From: Sinorhizobium shofinae
Lineage (GTDB): Bacteria > Pseudomonadota > Alphaproteobacteria > Rhizobiales > Rhizobiaceae
DNA length: 64,000 bases
NCBI GenBank assembly: GCA_001704765.1
Contig: MBFK01000145.1
Coordinates: 1-64,000 of the forward strand
Direction of reading: 5' to 3'
Below, piece by piece: positions 8,751-18,537 of this stretch. Each line of letters opens with the position of its first letter. The first letter of the stretch is position 1. The notes beneath the pieces were generated by a model. The model was given only the letters and a program-made list of their open reading frames with translations, was not told where the DNA came from and did not search any database. The translations under genes were made by a program, and so were the position numbers.

Positions 8751-10523
8751 TCAGGCGGCCGCGATGCCGGCGATCGCCTCGGCAAAATCCTTCGCCTCGA
8801 AGGGTTCGAGATCGTCGATGCCCTCGCCGACGCCGATGAAATAGACCGGCAGCTTGTGCTTGGCGGAGATCGCGACCAGGATCCCGCCGCGCGCCGTGCC
8901 GTCGAGCTTGGTCATGATCAGGCCGCTGACGCCCGCGACATTGCGGAAGATCTCCACCTGCTGCAGGGCATTCTGCCCGGTCGTCGCATCAAGCGTCTGC
9001 AGGACGGTGTGCGGTGCATCCGGGTCGAGCTTGCCGAGGACGCGGACGATCTTTTCGAGCTCGGCCATCAGTTCGGCCTTGTTCTGAAGCCGCCCGGCCG
9101 TGTCGATGATCAGCACGTCCGACTTCTTTTCGCGGGCGAGCTGGAAGGCTTCATAGGCAAGACCGGCCGCGTCGGCGCCGAGCTTCGAGGCGACGATGTC
9201 GGACTTCGTTCGCTCGGCCCAGATCTTCAGCTGCTCGATCGCCGCGGCGCGGAACGTGTCGCCCGCTGCCAGCATGACTTTCAGACCCGCGCCGGAAAGT
9301 TTTGCCGCAAGCTTGCCGATCGTCGTCGTCTTGCCGGTGCCGTTGACGCCGACGACCAGGATCACGTGCGGCTTGTGGCTGAGATCGAGTTCGAGAGGCT
9401 TGGCGACCGGCGTCAGCACTTTGGCGATCTCGCCGGCCATGATGCGCGAGACATCTTCGCCGGTCACGTCTTTGCCATAGCGCTCGGATGCGAGCGTGTC
9501 GGTGATGCGCATCGCCGTCTCGACGCCGAGGTCCGCCTGGATCAACAGGTCTTCGAGATCCTGCAGCGTCGCCTCGTCGAGTTTCCGCTTGGTGAAGAGG
9601 CTGGCGATCTGCCCGGTCAGTTGCGAGGAGGTGCGGGCGAGGCCGCGGCGCAGCCGCTGGTACCAGGAAAGCTTCGGCTGCTGTGCCGGTGCCTCTTCCT
9701 TCGGGCGCTGGTCGGAGGTTGCGAAGCCTTTGGGGAGGCTCGCGGCGGCGTGGCTTTCGGGTGCCTCACCCCCCTCTGCCCTGCCGGGCATCTCCCCCAC
9801 AAGGGGGGAGATTGGACCGACGCCGCTGTCGTCCACCGCGACGCTTTCGTCCGTAGAGATGTCCGGAATTGTCTTGAATTCTTCGCGTCGGCTGACCTCT
9901 TCCGTCGCCAGTTCCGGCCGAGCCACGATTTCGTCCGCGCTAGGCTTTGCCTCCTCGATTTCGGCTCGGTCGCCCTCCTCGATTGCCTCGGTCTCCGCCT
10001 GATCTCCCCCCTTGTGGGGCAAATGTCCCAAAGGGACAGAGGGGGGTATTGCGGCCCCGTCGGCAGCGATATCGGTCTCATTGCCAAATGCCACCGCGTG
10101 GTCGGCAGCCGTTTCGCCCCCCTCTGCCCTGCCGGGCATCTCCCCCACAGGGGGGGAAATCGGAGGAGGGACGCTCTCATCGTCCACAGCGACGCTTTGG
10201 TCTGCAGCGACGTCCGTGCTCGCCTCGAGACCGTCGACCGGGGCGCCGCCCTCTTGTTCAGTTGCAGTGGGCGAAATCTCGTCTGCGCCGAGCTTGTCTT
10301 CCCCGACCTTGTCTTCCCCTGGGGCGGCGCGGTCGTCGTCCTCGGTGGTTGCCTCGGCCGCTACCTGATCTCCCTCCTCGTGGGGGAAGTGTCCCGAAGG
10401 GACAGTGGGGGGTATCGCCGCCTCTCCCGGCGCCTCCGACGCAACCTCCTGCGGCGGCACGGGTTTCTCTTCGACGGCATCCTTGCCAAAGGAGAAGATC
10501 TTCTTGATGAAACCAATTGCCAT
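8751..10523 (-). CDS. ftsY: Signal recognition particle receptor FtsY, with repeat-expanded N-terminal region
   Basis: FtsY is the GTPase that docks SRP-ribosome complexes at the inner membrane. The C-terminal NG domain (residues about 290-590) is intact: P-loop [10 protein letters not shown] (392-401), DTAGR (474-478), [10 protein letters not shown] (538-547). The first 285 residues are an acidic, low-complexity A-type domain, longer than usual. It contains two [15 protein letters not shown] segments (122-136, 238-252) alternating with two IPPxVPxGHxPH segments (37-48, 159-170). At the DNA level these are copies of a short palindromic element in alternating orientation. The reading frame stays open through all four. 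Ffh, its partner, is encoded at 14.8 kb. Confidence 0.96.
   Translation of the reverse strand: MAIGFIKKIFSFGKDAVEEKPVPPQEVASEAPGEAAIPPTVPSGHFPHEEGDQVAAEATTEDDDRAAPGEDKVGEDKLGADEISPTATEQEGGAPVDGLEASTDVAADQSVAVDDESVPPPISPPVGEMPGRAEGGETAADHAVAFGNETDIAADGAAIPPSVPLGHLPHKGGDQAETEAIEEGDRAEIEEAKPSADEIVARPELATEEVSRREEFKTIPDISTDESVAVDDSGVGPISPLVGEMPGRAEGGEAPESHAAASLPKGFATSDQRPKEEAPAQQPKLSWYQRLRRGLARTSSQLTGQIASLFTKRKLDEATLQDLEDLLIQADLGVETAMRITDTLASERYGKDVTGEDVSRIMAGEIAKVLTPVAKPLELDLSHKPHVILVVGVNGTGKTTTIGKLAAKLSGAGLKVMLAAGDTFRAAAIEQLKIWAERTKSDIVASKLGADAAGLAYEAFQLAREKKSDVLIIDTAGRLQNKAELMAELEKIVRVLGKLDPDAPHTVLQTLDATTGQNALQQVEIFRNVAGVSGLIMTKLDGTARGGILVAISAKHKLPVYFIGVGEGIDDLEPFEAKDFAEAIAGIAAA
9766..9814 (+). 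repeat. Palindromic repeat inside ftsY, orientation A, copy 1
   Basis: A GC-rich element of CCCCCTCTGCCCTGCCGGGC followed by ATCTCCCCCACAAGGGGGG lies within the coding sequence. On the minus strand it encodes [15 protein letters not shown] of FtsY. It is nearly identical to the copy at 10115-10162. Confidence 0.85.
10002..10051 (-). repeat. Palindromic repeat inside ftsY, orientation B, copy 1
   Basis: The reverse complement of this stretch has the same frame as orientation A (CCCCCTCTG ... CCCCACAAGGGGGGAGAT) with a different inner hairpin, TCCCTTTGGGA. It encodes [17 protein letters not shown] of FtsY. Confidence 0.8.
10115..10162 (+). repeat. Palindromic repeat inside ftsY, orientation A, copy 2
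   Basis: This is the second A-orientation copy, about 350 bases from copy 1, encoding [15 protein letters not shown] of FtsY. Confidence 0.85.
10367..10413 (-). repeat. Palindromic repeat inside ftsY, orientation B, copy 2
   Basis: This is the second B-orientation copy, about 360 bases from the first B copy, encoding [17 protein letters not shown]. Equal A-A and B-B spacing suggests that a B-A pair was tandemly duplicated. Confidence 0.8.
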
Positions 10524-10538
10524 GGGAATGTCCGGGTG

Positions 10539-11813
10539 TCAGGCCGCAGCCATCTGTTTTCGTTGCATCGCCAGATGCTTGCCATTGTGGCCGGAGATCG
10601 TGACCTCCAGGAGCGAGCGCGGCTCGAGGCCGGCAGCATAGACGAGCGTGAAGTTCTCCGTATGCGCCAACCCGTTCATCTCGACGAGAATGGTCTGCTC
10701 GGTGCCGACCATGCGGTCGAGATGGGCGGCGTGAAGCGCTGCGCCTTTCGCGCGCAGACGCGCGGCCCGCTCCTTGACGAGTGCCCGGTCGAGCTGCGGC
10801 ATGCGGGCCGCCGGCGTGCCGGGGCGGGGGCTATAGGGGAAGACGTGGAGATGGGCGATGCCGCAATCCTCGGCGAGGTTGAGAGCGTTTTCGAACATCG
10901 CCTCGGTCTCGGTTGGAAAGCCGGCGATCATATCGGCGCCGAAGCTGACCTTCGGTCTCAGCCGGCGTATCTCGTCGCAGAAGGTGCGGGCGTCGGCGCT
11001 CGAATGGCGCCGCTTCATGCGCTTCAGGATCAGGTCGTCGCCGTGCTGCAGGGAAAGATGCAGATGCGGCATGAAGCGCGGCTCGTCGGCGATCAGGCCG
11101 AGGAGGTGCCGGTCCGCCTCGATGCTGTCGATCGAGGATAGGCGCAGGCGCAGGATGTCCGGCACCTGCTTCAGAAGCGTCTTGGCGAGAAGCCCGAGCG
11201 TCGGGGTTCCGGGCAGGTCGGCGCCGTAGCTGGTCGCATCGACACCGGTCAGGACGATCTCGCGATAGCCGCTTTCGACCAGCCGCCGCGCCTGGTCGAC
11301 GACCGCGCCCATCGGCACGGACCGGGAATTGCCGCGGCCATAGGGAATGATGCAGAAGGTGCAACGGTGATCGCAGCCGTTCTGCACCTGGATGAAGGCG
11401 CGCACGTGCCCATCGATGTGTTTGATCATCTGCGGCGCGGTGGCGCGCACGCTCATGATGTCGTTGACGCGCAGCTTCTCCTCGGCCGAGACGCCAAAGT
11501 CCGGCAGCGAACGATAGGAGGCGCTTGTCAGCTTCTCCTCGTTGCCGAGAACGGCGTCCACCTCCGCCATTTCGGCGAAAGTTTCCTTCTCGGTCTGGGC
11601 GGCGCAGCCGGTGACGATGATGCGGGCGTGCGGATTGTCGCGCCGTGCGCGGCGGATTGCCTGGCGCGCCTGGCGAACGGCCTCGGCCGTGACGGCGCAG
11701 GTGTTGACGAGGATGGCGTTGTTCAGCCCTGCCTTCTCGGCCTCCGCCCGCATCACTTCCGATTCATAGGTGTTGAGGCGGCAACCGAAGGTTATGACCT
11801 CGACGCCGCTCAA
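10539..11813 (-). CDS. mtaB: tRNA t6A37 methylthiotransferase MtaB
   Basis: This radical SAM enzyme of 424 residues adds a methylthio group to N6-threonylcarbamoyladenosine at position 37 of tRNA. The N-terminal UPF0004 domain carries cysteines in FGCRLNT, NTCAVT and TGCAAQ, and the radical SAM cluster motif is [13 protein letters not shown]-like RNA-binding region ends the protein. I chose the TTG at 11813 because it gives [18 protein letters not shown], the family start. The TTG overlaps the dapF stop, implying translational coupling. Further open frame to 11900 overlaps dapF and is unlikely to be used. Confidence 0.93.
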   Translation of the reverse strand: MSGVEVITFGCRLNTYESEVMRAEAEKAGLNNAILVNTCAVTAEAVRQARQAIRRARRDNPHARIIVTGCAAQTEKETFAEMAEVDAVLGNEEKLTSASYRSLPDFGVSAEEKLRVNDIMSVRATAPQMIKHIDGHVRAFIQVQNGCDHRCTFCIIPYGRGNSRSVPMGAVVDQARRLVESGYREIVLTGVDATSYGADLPGTPTLGLLAKTLLKQVPDILRLRLSSIDSIEADRHLLGLIADEPRFMPHLHLSLQHGDDLILKRMKRRHSSADARTFCDEIRRLRPKVSFGADMIAGFPTETEAMFENALNLAEDCGIAHLHVFPYSPRPGTPAARMPQLDRALVKERAARLRAKGAALHAAHLDRMVGTEQTILVEMNGLAHTENFTLVYAAGLEPRSLLEVTISGHNGKHLAMQRKQMAAA

Positions 11814-12715
11814 AGCGCTCGCGCTCCGCTTTCGCCGGTGGTGACCTCGTCGCGTTGAAAGGCGCCGGTAGCGGGATCGAGCGTACCTGACCATTCCCAT
11901 TCGGCCGGTCCCGTCATGATGACGTGATCATCCCGCTCCCGCCATTCGATCCGTAGTGGCCCGCCCGGAACGTTTACGGTGACAGTGCGGTCCGTCTGAC
12001 CCGTTCGGGCACCGCTGACGGCGGCAGCACAGGCGGCAGAACCGCAGGCAAGCGTCAGCCCGGCGCCGCGCTCCCAGGTCCTCAGGTCCATTTCCTGGCG
12101 CGAACGGACGCGGGCGATCGAGATGTTGGCGCGCTCGGGGAAGATGGGGTGATTTTCAAGGAGCGGTCCGAAGCGATCGAGCTCGTAGCTCCAAACGTCG
12201 TTCTCGACCCAGAAGATCGCATGCGGGTTGCCCATCGAGGCGACGGAAGGCGAATGCAGCACCGGTTCGTCGATCGGGCCGATCTGCAGTTCGATGCGGC
12301 GCGTATCGTGAAACTCCTCGGCGAGCGGGACTTCGTTCCAACCGAAGCGCGGCATGCCCATGTCGACCGAGATGGTGCCATCGTCGTGCTCCTGTGCTTC
12401 GAGCAGGCCGGCGACCGTATGGAAGAGGAAAACCTTCTTGCCGGTCTCGGCCGCAAGCGCCTGGACGACGCAGCGGGTGCCGTTGCCGCAAGCCTGAGCC
12501 ATCGAGCCGTCGGAATTGATGATGTCGATCCAGGCGTCGGTGCCGGAGGCCTTCGGATCGTGGATCGCCATGATCTGGTCGAATTCGGTCGCCGGATCGG
12601 CGTTGAGCGCGATCGCGGCCCCGGGTGTGACGCGATCCTTCCGACCGCGCATGTCGACGACCAGGATCTTGTTTCCAAGCCCGTTCATCCTGGCAAATTG
12701 CACGTGGTCGATCAT
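11810..12715 (-). CDS. dapF: Diaminopimelate epimerase
   Basis: DapF interconverts LL- and meso-diaminopimelate for lysine and peptidoglycan synthesis. Both catalytic cysteines are present, in ACGNGTRC and LACGSAAC. The length of 301 residues from the ATG at 12715 fits the family; an upstream in-frame ATG at 12730 would add five residues. The final codons overlap the start of mtaB, a pairing common in alphaproteobacteria. Confidence 0.95.
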   Translation of the reverse strand: MIDHVQFARMNGLGNKILVVDMRGRKDRVTPGAAIALNADPATEFDQIMAIHDPKASGTDAWIDIINSDGSMAQACGNGTRCVVQALAAETGKKVFLFHTVAGLLEAQEHDDGTISVDMGMPRFGWNEVPLAEEFHDTRRIELQIGPIDEPVLHSPSVASMGNPHAIFWVENDVWSYELDRFGPLLENHPIFPERANISIARVRSRQEMDLRTWERGAGLTLACGSAACAAAVSGARTGQTDRTVTVNVPGGPLRIEWRERDDHVIMTGPAEWEWSGTLDPATGAFQRDEVTTGESGARAL

Positions 12716-12817
12716 GTCGCGATTGTCCAAATCTCGCCTCCGAGCCGGAAGGCGCCCTTCATTCGGGCTGTATATGGCGGAAAAGGCCGGAAATTACCAG
12801 TGCCGGCTTGGTTCCGC

Positions 12818-13816
12818 TTAGGCCGGAACGTCGAAGACTTCCCCAGGCCGCAGCGGCCGGAACCGGCTCGGCTCGACGCCGGCCTTGTCGAGTGCGGCTT
12901 CCAGCGCTCTCAGCGGTTCCTCGACCCCCTCGTCGGTCAGGCGGAACGTTCCCCAATGATGTCCTGCAACGTGTTCGGCGCCACAGGCGAGCATGCCCAT
13001 GACCGCCTCCTCCGGATTCTGGTGGTGGCTTTCCATGAACCAGCGCGGTTCGTAACAGCCGAAGGGCAGGTTGGCGAGGCGGAAGGGGCCGTGCTTGTCG
13101 CGGGCGGCGCGGTAATTCAATCCGCCGTGGAAGCCGGTGTCGCCGACATGGTAGATCTTGCCGGCCGGCGTCTCGATGACGAAGGCGGCCCAGAGCGCCA
13201 TCCGCCGGTCGCGCGTGCCCCGGGCCGACCAATGGTGGCAGGGCTCCGCATGGATGACGACGCCGTCGTCCACCTCGATCCGCTCGCCCCAATCGAGAAC
13301 GGATATTTGCGCATCCGGAACGGTGCGGCGGATGATCGTGTCATTGCCGAGCGGCGTTACGACGCGCGGCGCGTGCTCGCCATGGAGAGCGCCGAGCGTC
13401 TCGAGGTCGAGATGATCGTAGTGATTGTGGGTGACGAGGACGACGTCGATCGGCGGCAGGTCGTCCATGTGAATGCCCGGTGCGTTGCGGCGGTGCGGCC
13501 CGGCAAAGGCGAAGGGGCTGGCGCGACGGGACCAGACCGGATCGGTCAGGATGTTGAGGCCGGCAACCTGGATCAGAAGCGTCGCGTGACCGACCATCGT
13601 CACCCGCAGACGGTCGCCGTCGACATTGAGCTGAGGCCGCACCTCCACGAAAGGGCTGTCGTAGCGCCCCGGCCATTGCACGCGCCTGCCGCGCAACTGC
13701 CAGCGCAACAGGTCGGCAAAGCCGCGCGGTGCCATTCCGCCGGGATTGAAAAAGCGAACGCCGTCGAAATGGTCCGACACGGGTCCGCTGTAATAGGGGT
13801 TGTCACCTCTCCTCAT
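12818..13816 (-). CDS. MBL-fold metal-dependent hydrolase (NAPE-PLD/UlaG-like)
   Basis: This is a metallo-beta-lactamase-fold hydrolase of 332 residues from the ATG at 13816 (346 from 13858). The zinc-binding motif THNHYDHLD (HxHxDH) is followed by HAEPCHHWSARG, GDTGFHGG and GHHWGTF, the further metal-ligand positions of the lipid/phosphodiester branch similar to N-acyl-phosphatidylethanolamine phospholipase D. No signal peptide is evident. The substrate cannot be told from sequence. It sits upstream of dapF on the same strand and is divergent from a MarR regulator. Confidence 0.85.
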   Translation of the reverse strand: MRRGDNPYYSGPVSDHFDGVRFFNPGGMAPRGFADLLRWQLRGRRVQWPGRYDSPFVEVRPQLNVDGDRLRVTMVGHATLLIQVAGLNILTDPVWSRRASPFAFAGPHRRNAPGIHMDDLPPIDVVLVTHNHYDHLDLETLGALHGEHAPRVVTPLGNDTIIRRTVPDAQISVLDWGERIEVDDGVVIHAEPCHHWSARGTRDRRMALWAAFVIETPAGKIYHVGDTGFHGGLNYRAARDKHGPFRLANLPFGCYEPRWFMESHHQNPEEAVMGMLACGAEHVAGHHWGTFRLTDEGVEEPLRALEAALDKAGVEPSRFRPLRPGEVFDVPA

Positions 13817-13992
13817 CGCTGCCTCGGCTGCATCAATGACGATAAAAACATGCAGCAATCCAAAGTACTACAGCGATTTTTGCGCGACTGATTAGACGCG
13901 CCTCGCCGCAGGGTCGAACATTGCCGCTGACCGAAAAGATAAGCGCTTTCGCGTCCGATCACAGGGTCGCGGCAGAATCAGTTAAGAATTTC

Positions 13993-14020
13993 TTGAGAAT
14001 GGCAACTCGATTGCTATCAT
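13993..14020 (+). promoter_or_regulatory. Candidate promoter of the MarR gene
   Basis: TTGAGA (13993-13998) and TATCAT (14015-14020) are separated by 16 bases. The ATG of the MarR gene begins six bases after the -10 box and has no Shine-Dalgarno sequence, so the mRNA could be leaderless. This is inferred from pattern only. Confidence 0.35.
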
Positions 14021-14026
14021 GCGCCT

Positions 14027-14500
14027 ATGCTCGTCCGATTCGACAAACAGGAGCGCCTCTACAAGGCGATCAAGCTCGTCCGCCCCGTTCATCTCAACGT
14101 CAGCAGGACGGTCGAGAAGATGCTCGAGGGCGCCGGGATCAGCGTTGCCGAGCGCGCCGTCCTGGAATTGCTCTGCGAGGCGCCGCTGACGGTGCCGGAG
14201 GCAGCCAGGCGGCTGTCGATGAAGCGCCAATTCGTGCAGCGTGTCGCCGCCGGCCTCATCAAGAAAGGGCTGATCGAGAAGAAGCCCAATCCCGAGCACC
14301 GGAAGGCCTATTTCTGTGCGCCGAGCCCAGCTGGCAGGGATCTCTTCAACGCGGTCCATCAGCGCGAGCTCGAAATGCTGCATGCAGTCCTCGGCGATAT
14401 CAACCAGACCGAGGTGGTCGTGGCGCTGAGAGTCATGGTACGGATCGATGCCGCCTTCGAGGCGCTTGCCCGGCAGGCGGGCGAGGCGAACGGCCCGTGA
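14027..14500 (+). CDS. MarR family transcriptional regulator
   Basis: This is a 157-residue winged-helix protein. The recognition region APLTVPEAARRLSMKRQFVQ and the wing KKPNPEHRKAYFCA are typical of MarR regulators, which bind short palindromes as dimers and respond to small ligands. Long helices flank the DNA-binding core, as in the family. Its target is not evident; the divergent metallo-hydrolase gene is one candidate because the two share a 210-base control region. Confidence 0.88.
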   Translation: MLVRFDKQERLYKAIKLVRPVHLNVSRTVEKMLEGAGISVAERAVLELLCEAPLTVPEAARRLSMKRQFVQRVAAGLIKKGLIEKKPNPEHRKAYFCAPSPAGRDLFNAVHQRELEMLHAVLGDINQTEVVVALRVMVRIDAAFEALARQAGEANGP

Positions 14501-14820
14501 CGCCGCTTCTCATGGCCGTCGCGACTGCTGAGGGGAAATCGTCGAGGATCTGGTCCTAAGCCGGGGGTCATTGCAGCGACCCCACCTCTAACTTGACTTT
14601 TCGGTCGCTTTCCTGTTTATCGCGGTGAAATTCCTTCGCAAGTGATGACTTCGAAGCCGCCGACCGGGCCCCGCAAAGGTATAAAGAGAGCCCGGAGGTC
14701 ACCATCCGACAGCGCGTTGCGCCCTCGGGTGGTTTTTGGCTTTGCGTCTTGTTTTCCGCGCGAGGGAACCCACGTTTCCGGCGAGCCGTAGGTGAAACCG
14801 GAAACCAGAAGGAAGAGAGA
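14501..14820 (+). other. Gene-free spacer with ffh leader elements
   Basis: I see no coding gene here. It holds a hairpin at 14563-14583 (GGGGGTC...GACCCC), a possible promoter with TTGACT near 14594, and an inverted repeat GTTTCCGG...CCGGAAAC at 14774-14805 just ahead of the ffh ribosome binding site (GGAAGAGAG). Leader function is inference. Confidence 0.5.
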
Positions 14821-16377
14821 ATGTTCGAGAGCCTCCAGGACCGTCTTGGATCCATATTGAATGGACTGACCGGCCGCGGCGCCCTGTCGGAAGCTGACGT
14901 TTCCGCGGCGCTCCGGGAGGTTCGCCGTGCGCTGCTCGAAGCCGACGTCGCGCTCGACGTCGTGCGCTCCTTCACCGAAAAGGTTCGCGAGAAAGCGGTC
15001 GGCGCCGAAATCCTGAAATCGATCAAGCCCGGCCAGATGGTCGTCAAGATCGTCCACGACGAGCTTATCGCAATGCTCGGCTCCGAGGGCGTGACGATCG
15101 ATCTCAATGCCCCGGCCCCTGTCGTCGTGATGATGGTCGGCCTGCAGGGCTCGGGCAAGACGACGACGACCGGAAAGATCGCCAAGCGGCTGACGACGCG
15201 GGACAAGAAGAAGGTCCTGATGGCCTCGCTCGACACGCGTCGCCCGGCCGCGCAGGAGCAGTTGCGCCAGTTGGGCGTCCAGACCGGCGTCGACACGCTG
15301 CCGATCGTCGCCGGCCAGTCGCCGACCGATATCGCCTCCCGCGCCGTGCAGGCCGCCAAGCTCGGCGGCCATGACGTCGTCATCCTCGACACCGCCGGCC
15401 GCACCCATATCGACGAGCCGCTGATGATCGAGATGGCAGAGATCAAGCGGAAGTCCAATCCGCACGAGATCCTGCTCGTCGCCGACGCGCTGACCGGCCA
15501 GGACGCCGTCAATCTCGCCCGCAACTTCGATGAGCGCGTCGGCATTACCGGCCTGGTGCTGACCCGTATGGACGGCGACGGCCGCGGCGGTGCGGCGCTG
15601 TCGATGCGTGCCGTCACCGGCAAGCCGATCAAGCTGATCGGCGTCGGCGAGAAGATGGACGAGCTTGAGGAGTTCCATCCGCGCCGCGTTGCCGACCGTA
15701 TCCTCGGCATGGGCGACATCGTCTCGCTGGTCGAGAAGGCGGCGGAAAACATCGACGCCGAGAAGGCGGTCGCCATGGCCGCCAAGATGGCCAAGGGCAA
15801 GTTCGACCTCAACGACCTGGCCGACCAATTGCGCCAGATGCAGAAGATGGGCGGCATGGGCGGCATCATGGGGCTGATGCCCGGCATGGCCGGCATGAAG
15901 GACAAGATGGCTGCCGCCGGCCTCGACGACAGGCTCTTCAAGCGCCAGCTCGCCATCATCTCGTCAATGACCAAGGCCGAACGCGCCAACCCGGATCTGC
16001 TCAAACATTCGCGCAAGAAGCGCATCGCTAGCGGTTCCGGCACCGATGCGGCCGACATCAACAAGCTTCTGAAGATGCACCGCCAGATGGCGGACATGAT
16101 GAAGATGATGGGCGGCAAGGGCAAAGGCGGCATGATGAAGCAGATGATGGGCGGCCTTGCCAACAAGATGGGCCTCGGAGGATTGGGCGGCGGCATGCCG
16201 GACCTCTCGAAGCTCGACCCGAAACAGCTCGAAGCGCTGCAGAAGCAAGCCGAGGCTGCCGGTCTCGGCAAGCCCGGCAGCCTTCCGGGCCTCGGCGGTG
16301 GCGGTTTGCCCGGAGGCGGCCTGCCCGGCCTCGGTGGCGGTTTCCCGGGCCTTCCCGGCCTCCCCAAGAAGAAGTGA
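14821..16377 (+). CDS. ffh: Signal recognition particle protein Ffh
   Basis: This 518-residue GTPase binds signal sequences and SRP RNA and hands nascent membrane proteins to FtsY. The NG domain carries P-loop GLQGSGKTTT, DTAGR and TRMDGDGRGG. A methionine-rich M domain follows, with many Met residues around GGMGGIMGLMPGMAGM and an SRP-RNA-binding stretch near SGSGTDAADINKLLK. The C terminus is a long Gly/Pro/Leu low-complexity tail. GGAAGAGAG precedes the ATG. It begins the ffh-aroQ-rpsP group. Confidence 0.97.
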   Translation: MFESLQDRLGSILNGLTGRGALSEADVSAALREVRRALLEADVALDVVRSFTEKVREKAVGAEILKSIKPGQMVVKIVHDELIAMLGSEGVTIDLNAPAPVVVMMVGLQGSGKTTTTGKIAKRLTTRDKKKVLMASLDTRRPAAQEQLRQLGVQTGVDTLPIVAGQSPTDIASRAVQAAKLGGHDVVILDTAGRTHIDEPLMIEMAEIKRKSNPHEILLVADALTGQDAVNLARNFDERVGITGLVLTRMDGDGRGGAALSMRAVTGKPIKLIGVGEKMDELEEFHPRRVADRILGMGDIVSLVEKAAENIDAEKAVAMAAKMAKGKFDLNDLADQLRQMQKMGGMGGIMGLMPGMAGMKDKMAAAGLDDRLFKRQLAIISSMTKAERANPDLLKHSRKKRIASGSGTDAADINKLLKMHRQMADMMKMMGGKGKGGMMKQMMGGLANKMGLGGLGGGMPDLSKLDPKQLEALQKQAEAAGLGKPGSLPGLGGGGLPGGGLPGLGGGFPGLPGLPKKK

Positions 16378-16389
16378 GGATCGCGACGA

Positions 16390-16725
16390 ATGCTTGATCC
16401 CGAGATCAAAGAAGAATTGGCGAGCTACCGGCAGTCGATCGACAACATCGATGCCGCGCTCGTCCACATGCTGGCCGAACGGTTCCGCTGCACCAAGGCG
16501 GTCGGCGTTCTGAAGGCCAAGCACAAGCTGCCGCCGGCCGATCCGGCGCGCGAAGAATACCAGATCGAACGCCTTCGCCGTCTGGCCAAGGACGCCAATC
16601 TGGACCCGGATTTCGCCGAGAAGTTCCTGAACTTCATCATCAAGGAAGTCATCCGGCATCATGAAGCCATCGCCGCCGATCGCTCGCAGCCCGCGGGCAG
16701 CGCCGGCACCACCCGTTCCGCTTGA
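16390..16725 (+). CDS. Chorismate mutase, AroQ type
   Basis: This 111-residue all-helical protein of the AroQ/PheA chorismate mutase fold converts chorismate to prephenate for Phe and Tyr synthesis. Features include [26 protein letters not shown] and [12 protein letters not shown], with Arg and Lys at expected active-site positions. It starts 13 bases after the ffh stop and lies just before rpsP, so it is co-transcribed with translation and targeting genes, a conserved rhizobial arrangement. Confidence 0.93.
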   Translation: MLDPEIKEELASYRQSIDNIDAALVHMLAERFRCTKAVGVLKAKHKLPPADPAREEYQIERLRRLAKDANLDPDFAEKFLNFIIKEVIRHHEAIAADRSQPAGSAGTTRSA

Positions 16726-16762
16726 ACGAAGCGGTCAAGAAAGCCTGCAAGGAGTAACTGAA

Positions 16763-17137
16763 ATGGCACTGAAAATTCGTCTCGCCCGTGGCGGTTCCAA
16801 GAAGCGTCCCTACTACCAGATCGTCGTTGCCGATGCGCGCAGCCCGCGTGACGGCCGCTTCCTTGAAAAGATCGGTTCATGGAACCCGATGCTGGGCAAG
16901 GACGATGAAAAGCGCATCGAGCTGAATGCCGAGCGCGTCAGCCACTGGATCGCCCAGGGCGCACAGCCGACCGATCGTGTCCTGCGCTTCCTCGACCAGG
17001 CCGGTCTTGCCAAGCGCCCGGCCCGCAACAACCCGACCAAGGCACAGCCCGGCAAGAAGGCACAGGAGCGTGCCGCCGAAGCCAAGCAGAAGGCCGAAGA
17101 AGCAGCCGCTGCTGCTGCGGAAGCTGCCGCGGAATAA
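16763..17137 (+). CDS. rpsP: 30S ribosomal protein S16
   Basis: This is bacterial S16 with the family opening [20 protein letters not shown] and [12 protein letters not shown]. The core is about 80 residues. The C terminus is extended by a Lys/Glu/Ala-rich tail ending in alanine and glutamate repeats, giving 124 residues. GGAG lies upstream of the ATG at 16763. A terminator follows at 17158. Confidence 0.97.
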   Translation: MALKIRLARGGSKKRPYYQIVVADARSPRDGRFLEKIGSWNPMLGKDDEKRIELNAERVSHWIAQGAQPTDRVLRFLDQAGLAKRPARNNPTKAQPGKKAQERAAEAKQKAEEAAAAAAEAAAE

Positions 17138-17157
17138 TATCCGTCAAAACGGTGTGG

Positions 17158-17189
17158 CAAACGGGTGGCATTTTCATGCCGCCCGTTTT
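17158..17189 (+). terminator. Intrinsic terminator after rpsP
   Basis: AAACGGGTGGCAT pairs with ATGCCGCCCGTTT (one G-U pair) around a short TTTC loop, followed by TTTTGCTTT. It separates rpsP from rimM and may give partial termination within the ribosomal cluster. Confidence 0.75.
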
Positions 17190-17264
17190 GCTTTATGTGC
17201 ACATTCAAAGAATTGGAGCGGGATCGTGGGGTAAAAGCGCGCCCGTTCCCAGCTGGATGCCGAA

Positions 17265-17822
17265 ATGACGACACTCGAAAACCCTGTCCTGATGGCGACG
17301 ATCGGCGCGGCGCAAGGCCTGCGCGGCGAAGTGCGGGTAAAATCCTTTACGGACGATCCGACGGCGATCGGCGATTACGGCAACCTGCACAGCGAGGACG
17401 GCCGCGTCTTCGAGGTGCTGGAAATCCGTGAGGCCAAGAACGTGGTCATCGTCCGTTTTCGCGGCATCAACGACCGCACCGCGGCCGAAGCGTTGAACGG
17501 CCTCGAACTCTTCATCGAGCGCGACAACCTCCCCGACGACGATCTCGACGAGGACGAGTTTTTCTATGCCGATCTCGAAGGCCTGGAAGCAGTCGACGGC
17601 ACGGGCAAGAGCTACGGCTCGGTGACCGGCGTCTTCGACTTCGGCGCGGGGGATCTCCTTGAGCTGAAGGGGCCCGGCCGCCGGCCGGTGCTGATCCCGT
17701 TCACCGAGTGGTCGGTGCTGGAAATCGATCTTGAGGCCGGCAAGCTGTTGGTCGATCCGGTCGCCGCCGGCCTCGTCGACGACAAGGACGAGGGTGCGCC
17801 GTTTGCCTCGAAGCGCAAGTGA
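17265..17822 (+). CDS. rimM: 16S rRNA processing protein RimM
   Basis: This 185-residue ribosome-maturation factor binds S19 and is needed for 30S assembly. An N-terminal RimM barrel ([19 protein letters not shown]) is followed by a PRC-barrel domain ([18 protein letters not shown] ... [17 protein letters not shown]). It lies between rpsP and trmD in the usual bacterial order, ending 10 bases before trmD. Confidence 0.95.
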   Translation: MTTLENPVLMATIGAAQGLRGEVRVKSFTDDPTAIGDYGNLHSEDGRVFEVLEIREAKNVVIVRFRGINDRTAAEALNGLELFIERDNLPDDDLDEDEFFYADLEGLEAVDGTGKSYGSVTGVFDFGAGDLLELKGPGRRPVLIPFTEWSVLEIDLEAGKLLVDPVAAGLVDDKDEGAPFASKRK

Positions 17823-17832
17823 GCCACAGGCG

Positions 17833-18537
17833 ATGCCCTTTCACGCGACGGTCCTGACGCTATACCCGGAGATGTTCCCGGGGCATCTCGGCGTGTCGCT
17901 GGCTGGCAAGGCGCTGGAGCGCGGCCAATGGTCGATCGAGGCCGTGCAGATCCGCGATTTCGCCGAGGACAAGCACCGCACCGTCGACGATACGCCCGCC
18001 GGGGGCGGTGCCGGCATGGTCTTGAAGCCGGATGTTCTCGCCCGCGCCATCGACCACTTTGCGGCGAATGACGACCGGCCACGCCTGCTGATGAGCCCGC
18101 GCGGCCGACCCCTGACACAGGCCCGCGTTCGCGAACTCGCGGCGGGACCCGGCATCGTCATCGTCTGCGGGCGCTTCGAAGGCGTCGACCAGCGGGTGAT
18201 CGACACGCGCAATCTCGAAGAGGTCTCGATCGGCGACTACATTCTTTCCGGCGGCGAGCCGGCGGCGCTGGTCCTGCTCGATGCGGTCGTCAGGATTTTG
18301 CCGGGCGTGATGGGCAATGAATTGTCCGGCGTGCACGAAAGCTTCGAGGGCGGGCTTCTCGAGCACCCGCACTATACCCGGCCGCAGGTCTTCGAAGGCC
18401 ATGAGATCCCGGCGGTGCTGACCTCGGGAAACCACGGTGCCGTCGCAAAATGGCGCGAGGCCGAAGCGCGACGGCTGACGGCGGAGCGCCGTCCCGATCT
18501 CATGGGGGGTGATCCGGCTCAGCCGGTGAAGAAATAA
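17833..18537 (+). CDS. trmD: tRNA (guanine37-N1)-methyltransferase TrmD
   Basis: This 234-residue SPOUT methyltransferase makes m1G37, which prevents frameshifting. The trefoil-knot motifs are visible: [37 protein letters not shown] and [12 protein letters not shown] at 17833 follows rimM closely. Its last 19 bases overlap the end of the convergent TauE/SafE gene. Confidence 0.96.
   Translation: MPFHATVLTLYPEMFPGHLGVSLAGKALERGQWSIEAVQIRDFAEDKHRTVDDTPAGGGAGMVLKPDVLARAIDHFAANDDRPRLLMSPRGRPLTQARVRELAAGPGIVIVCGRFEGVDQRVIDTRNLEEVSIGDYILSGGEPAALVLLDAVVRILPGVMGNELSGVHESFEGGLLEHPHYTRPQVFEGHEIPAVLTSGNHGAVAKWREAEARRLTAERRPDLMGGDPAQPVKK

Noticed and set aside
9766..10413. CRISPR-like array in ftsY
   Set aside because: Only four copies in alternating orientation, far apart, within an open reading frame; there are no uniform spacers and no cas genes.
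8856..11141. 761-codon open frame antisense to ftsY and mtaB
   Set aside because: It is an antisense shadow of two well-conserved genes. Its sequence shows no motif and crosses the gene boundary.
14560..14815. SRP RNA (ffs) gene upstream of ffh
   Set aside because: I could find hairpins but not the long rod with the conserved GGAA-type loop and asymmetric loop of SRP RNA.
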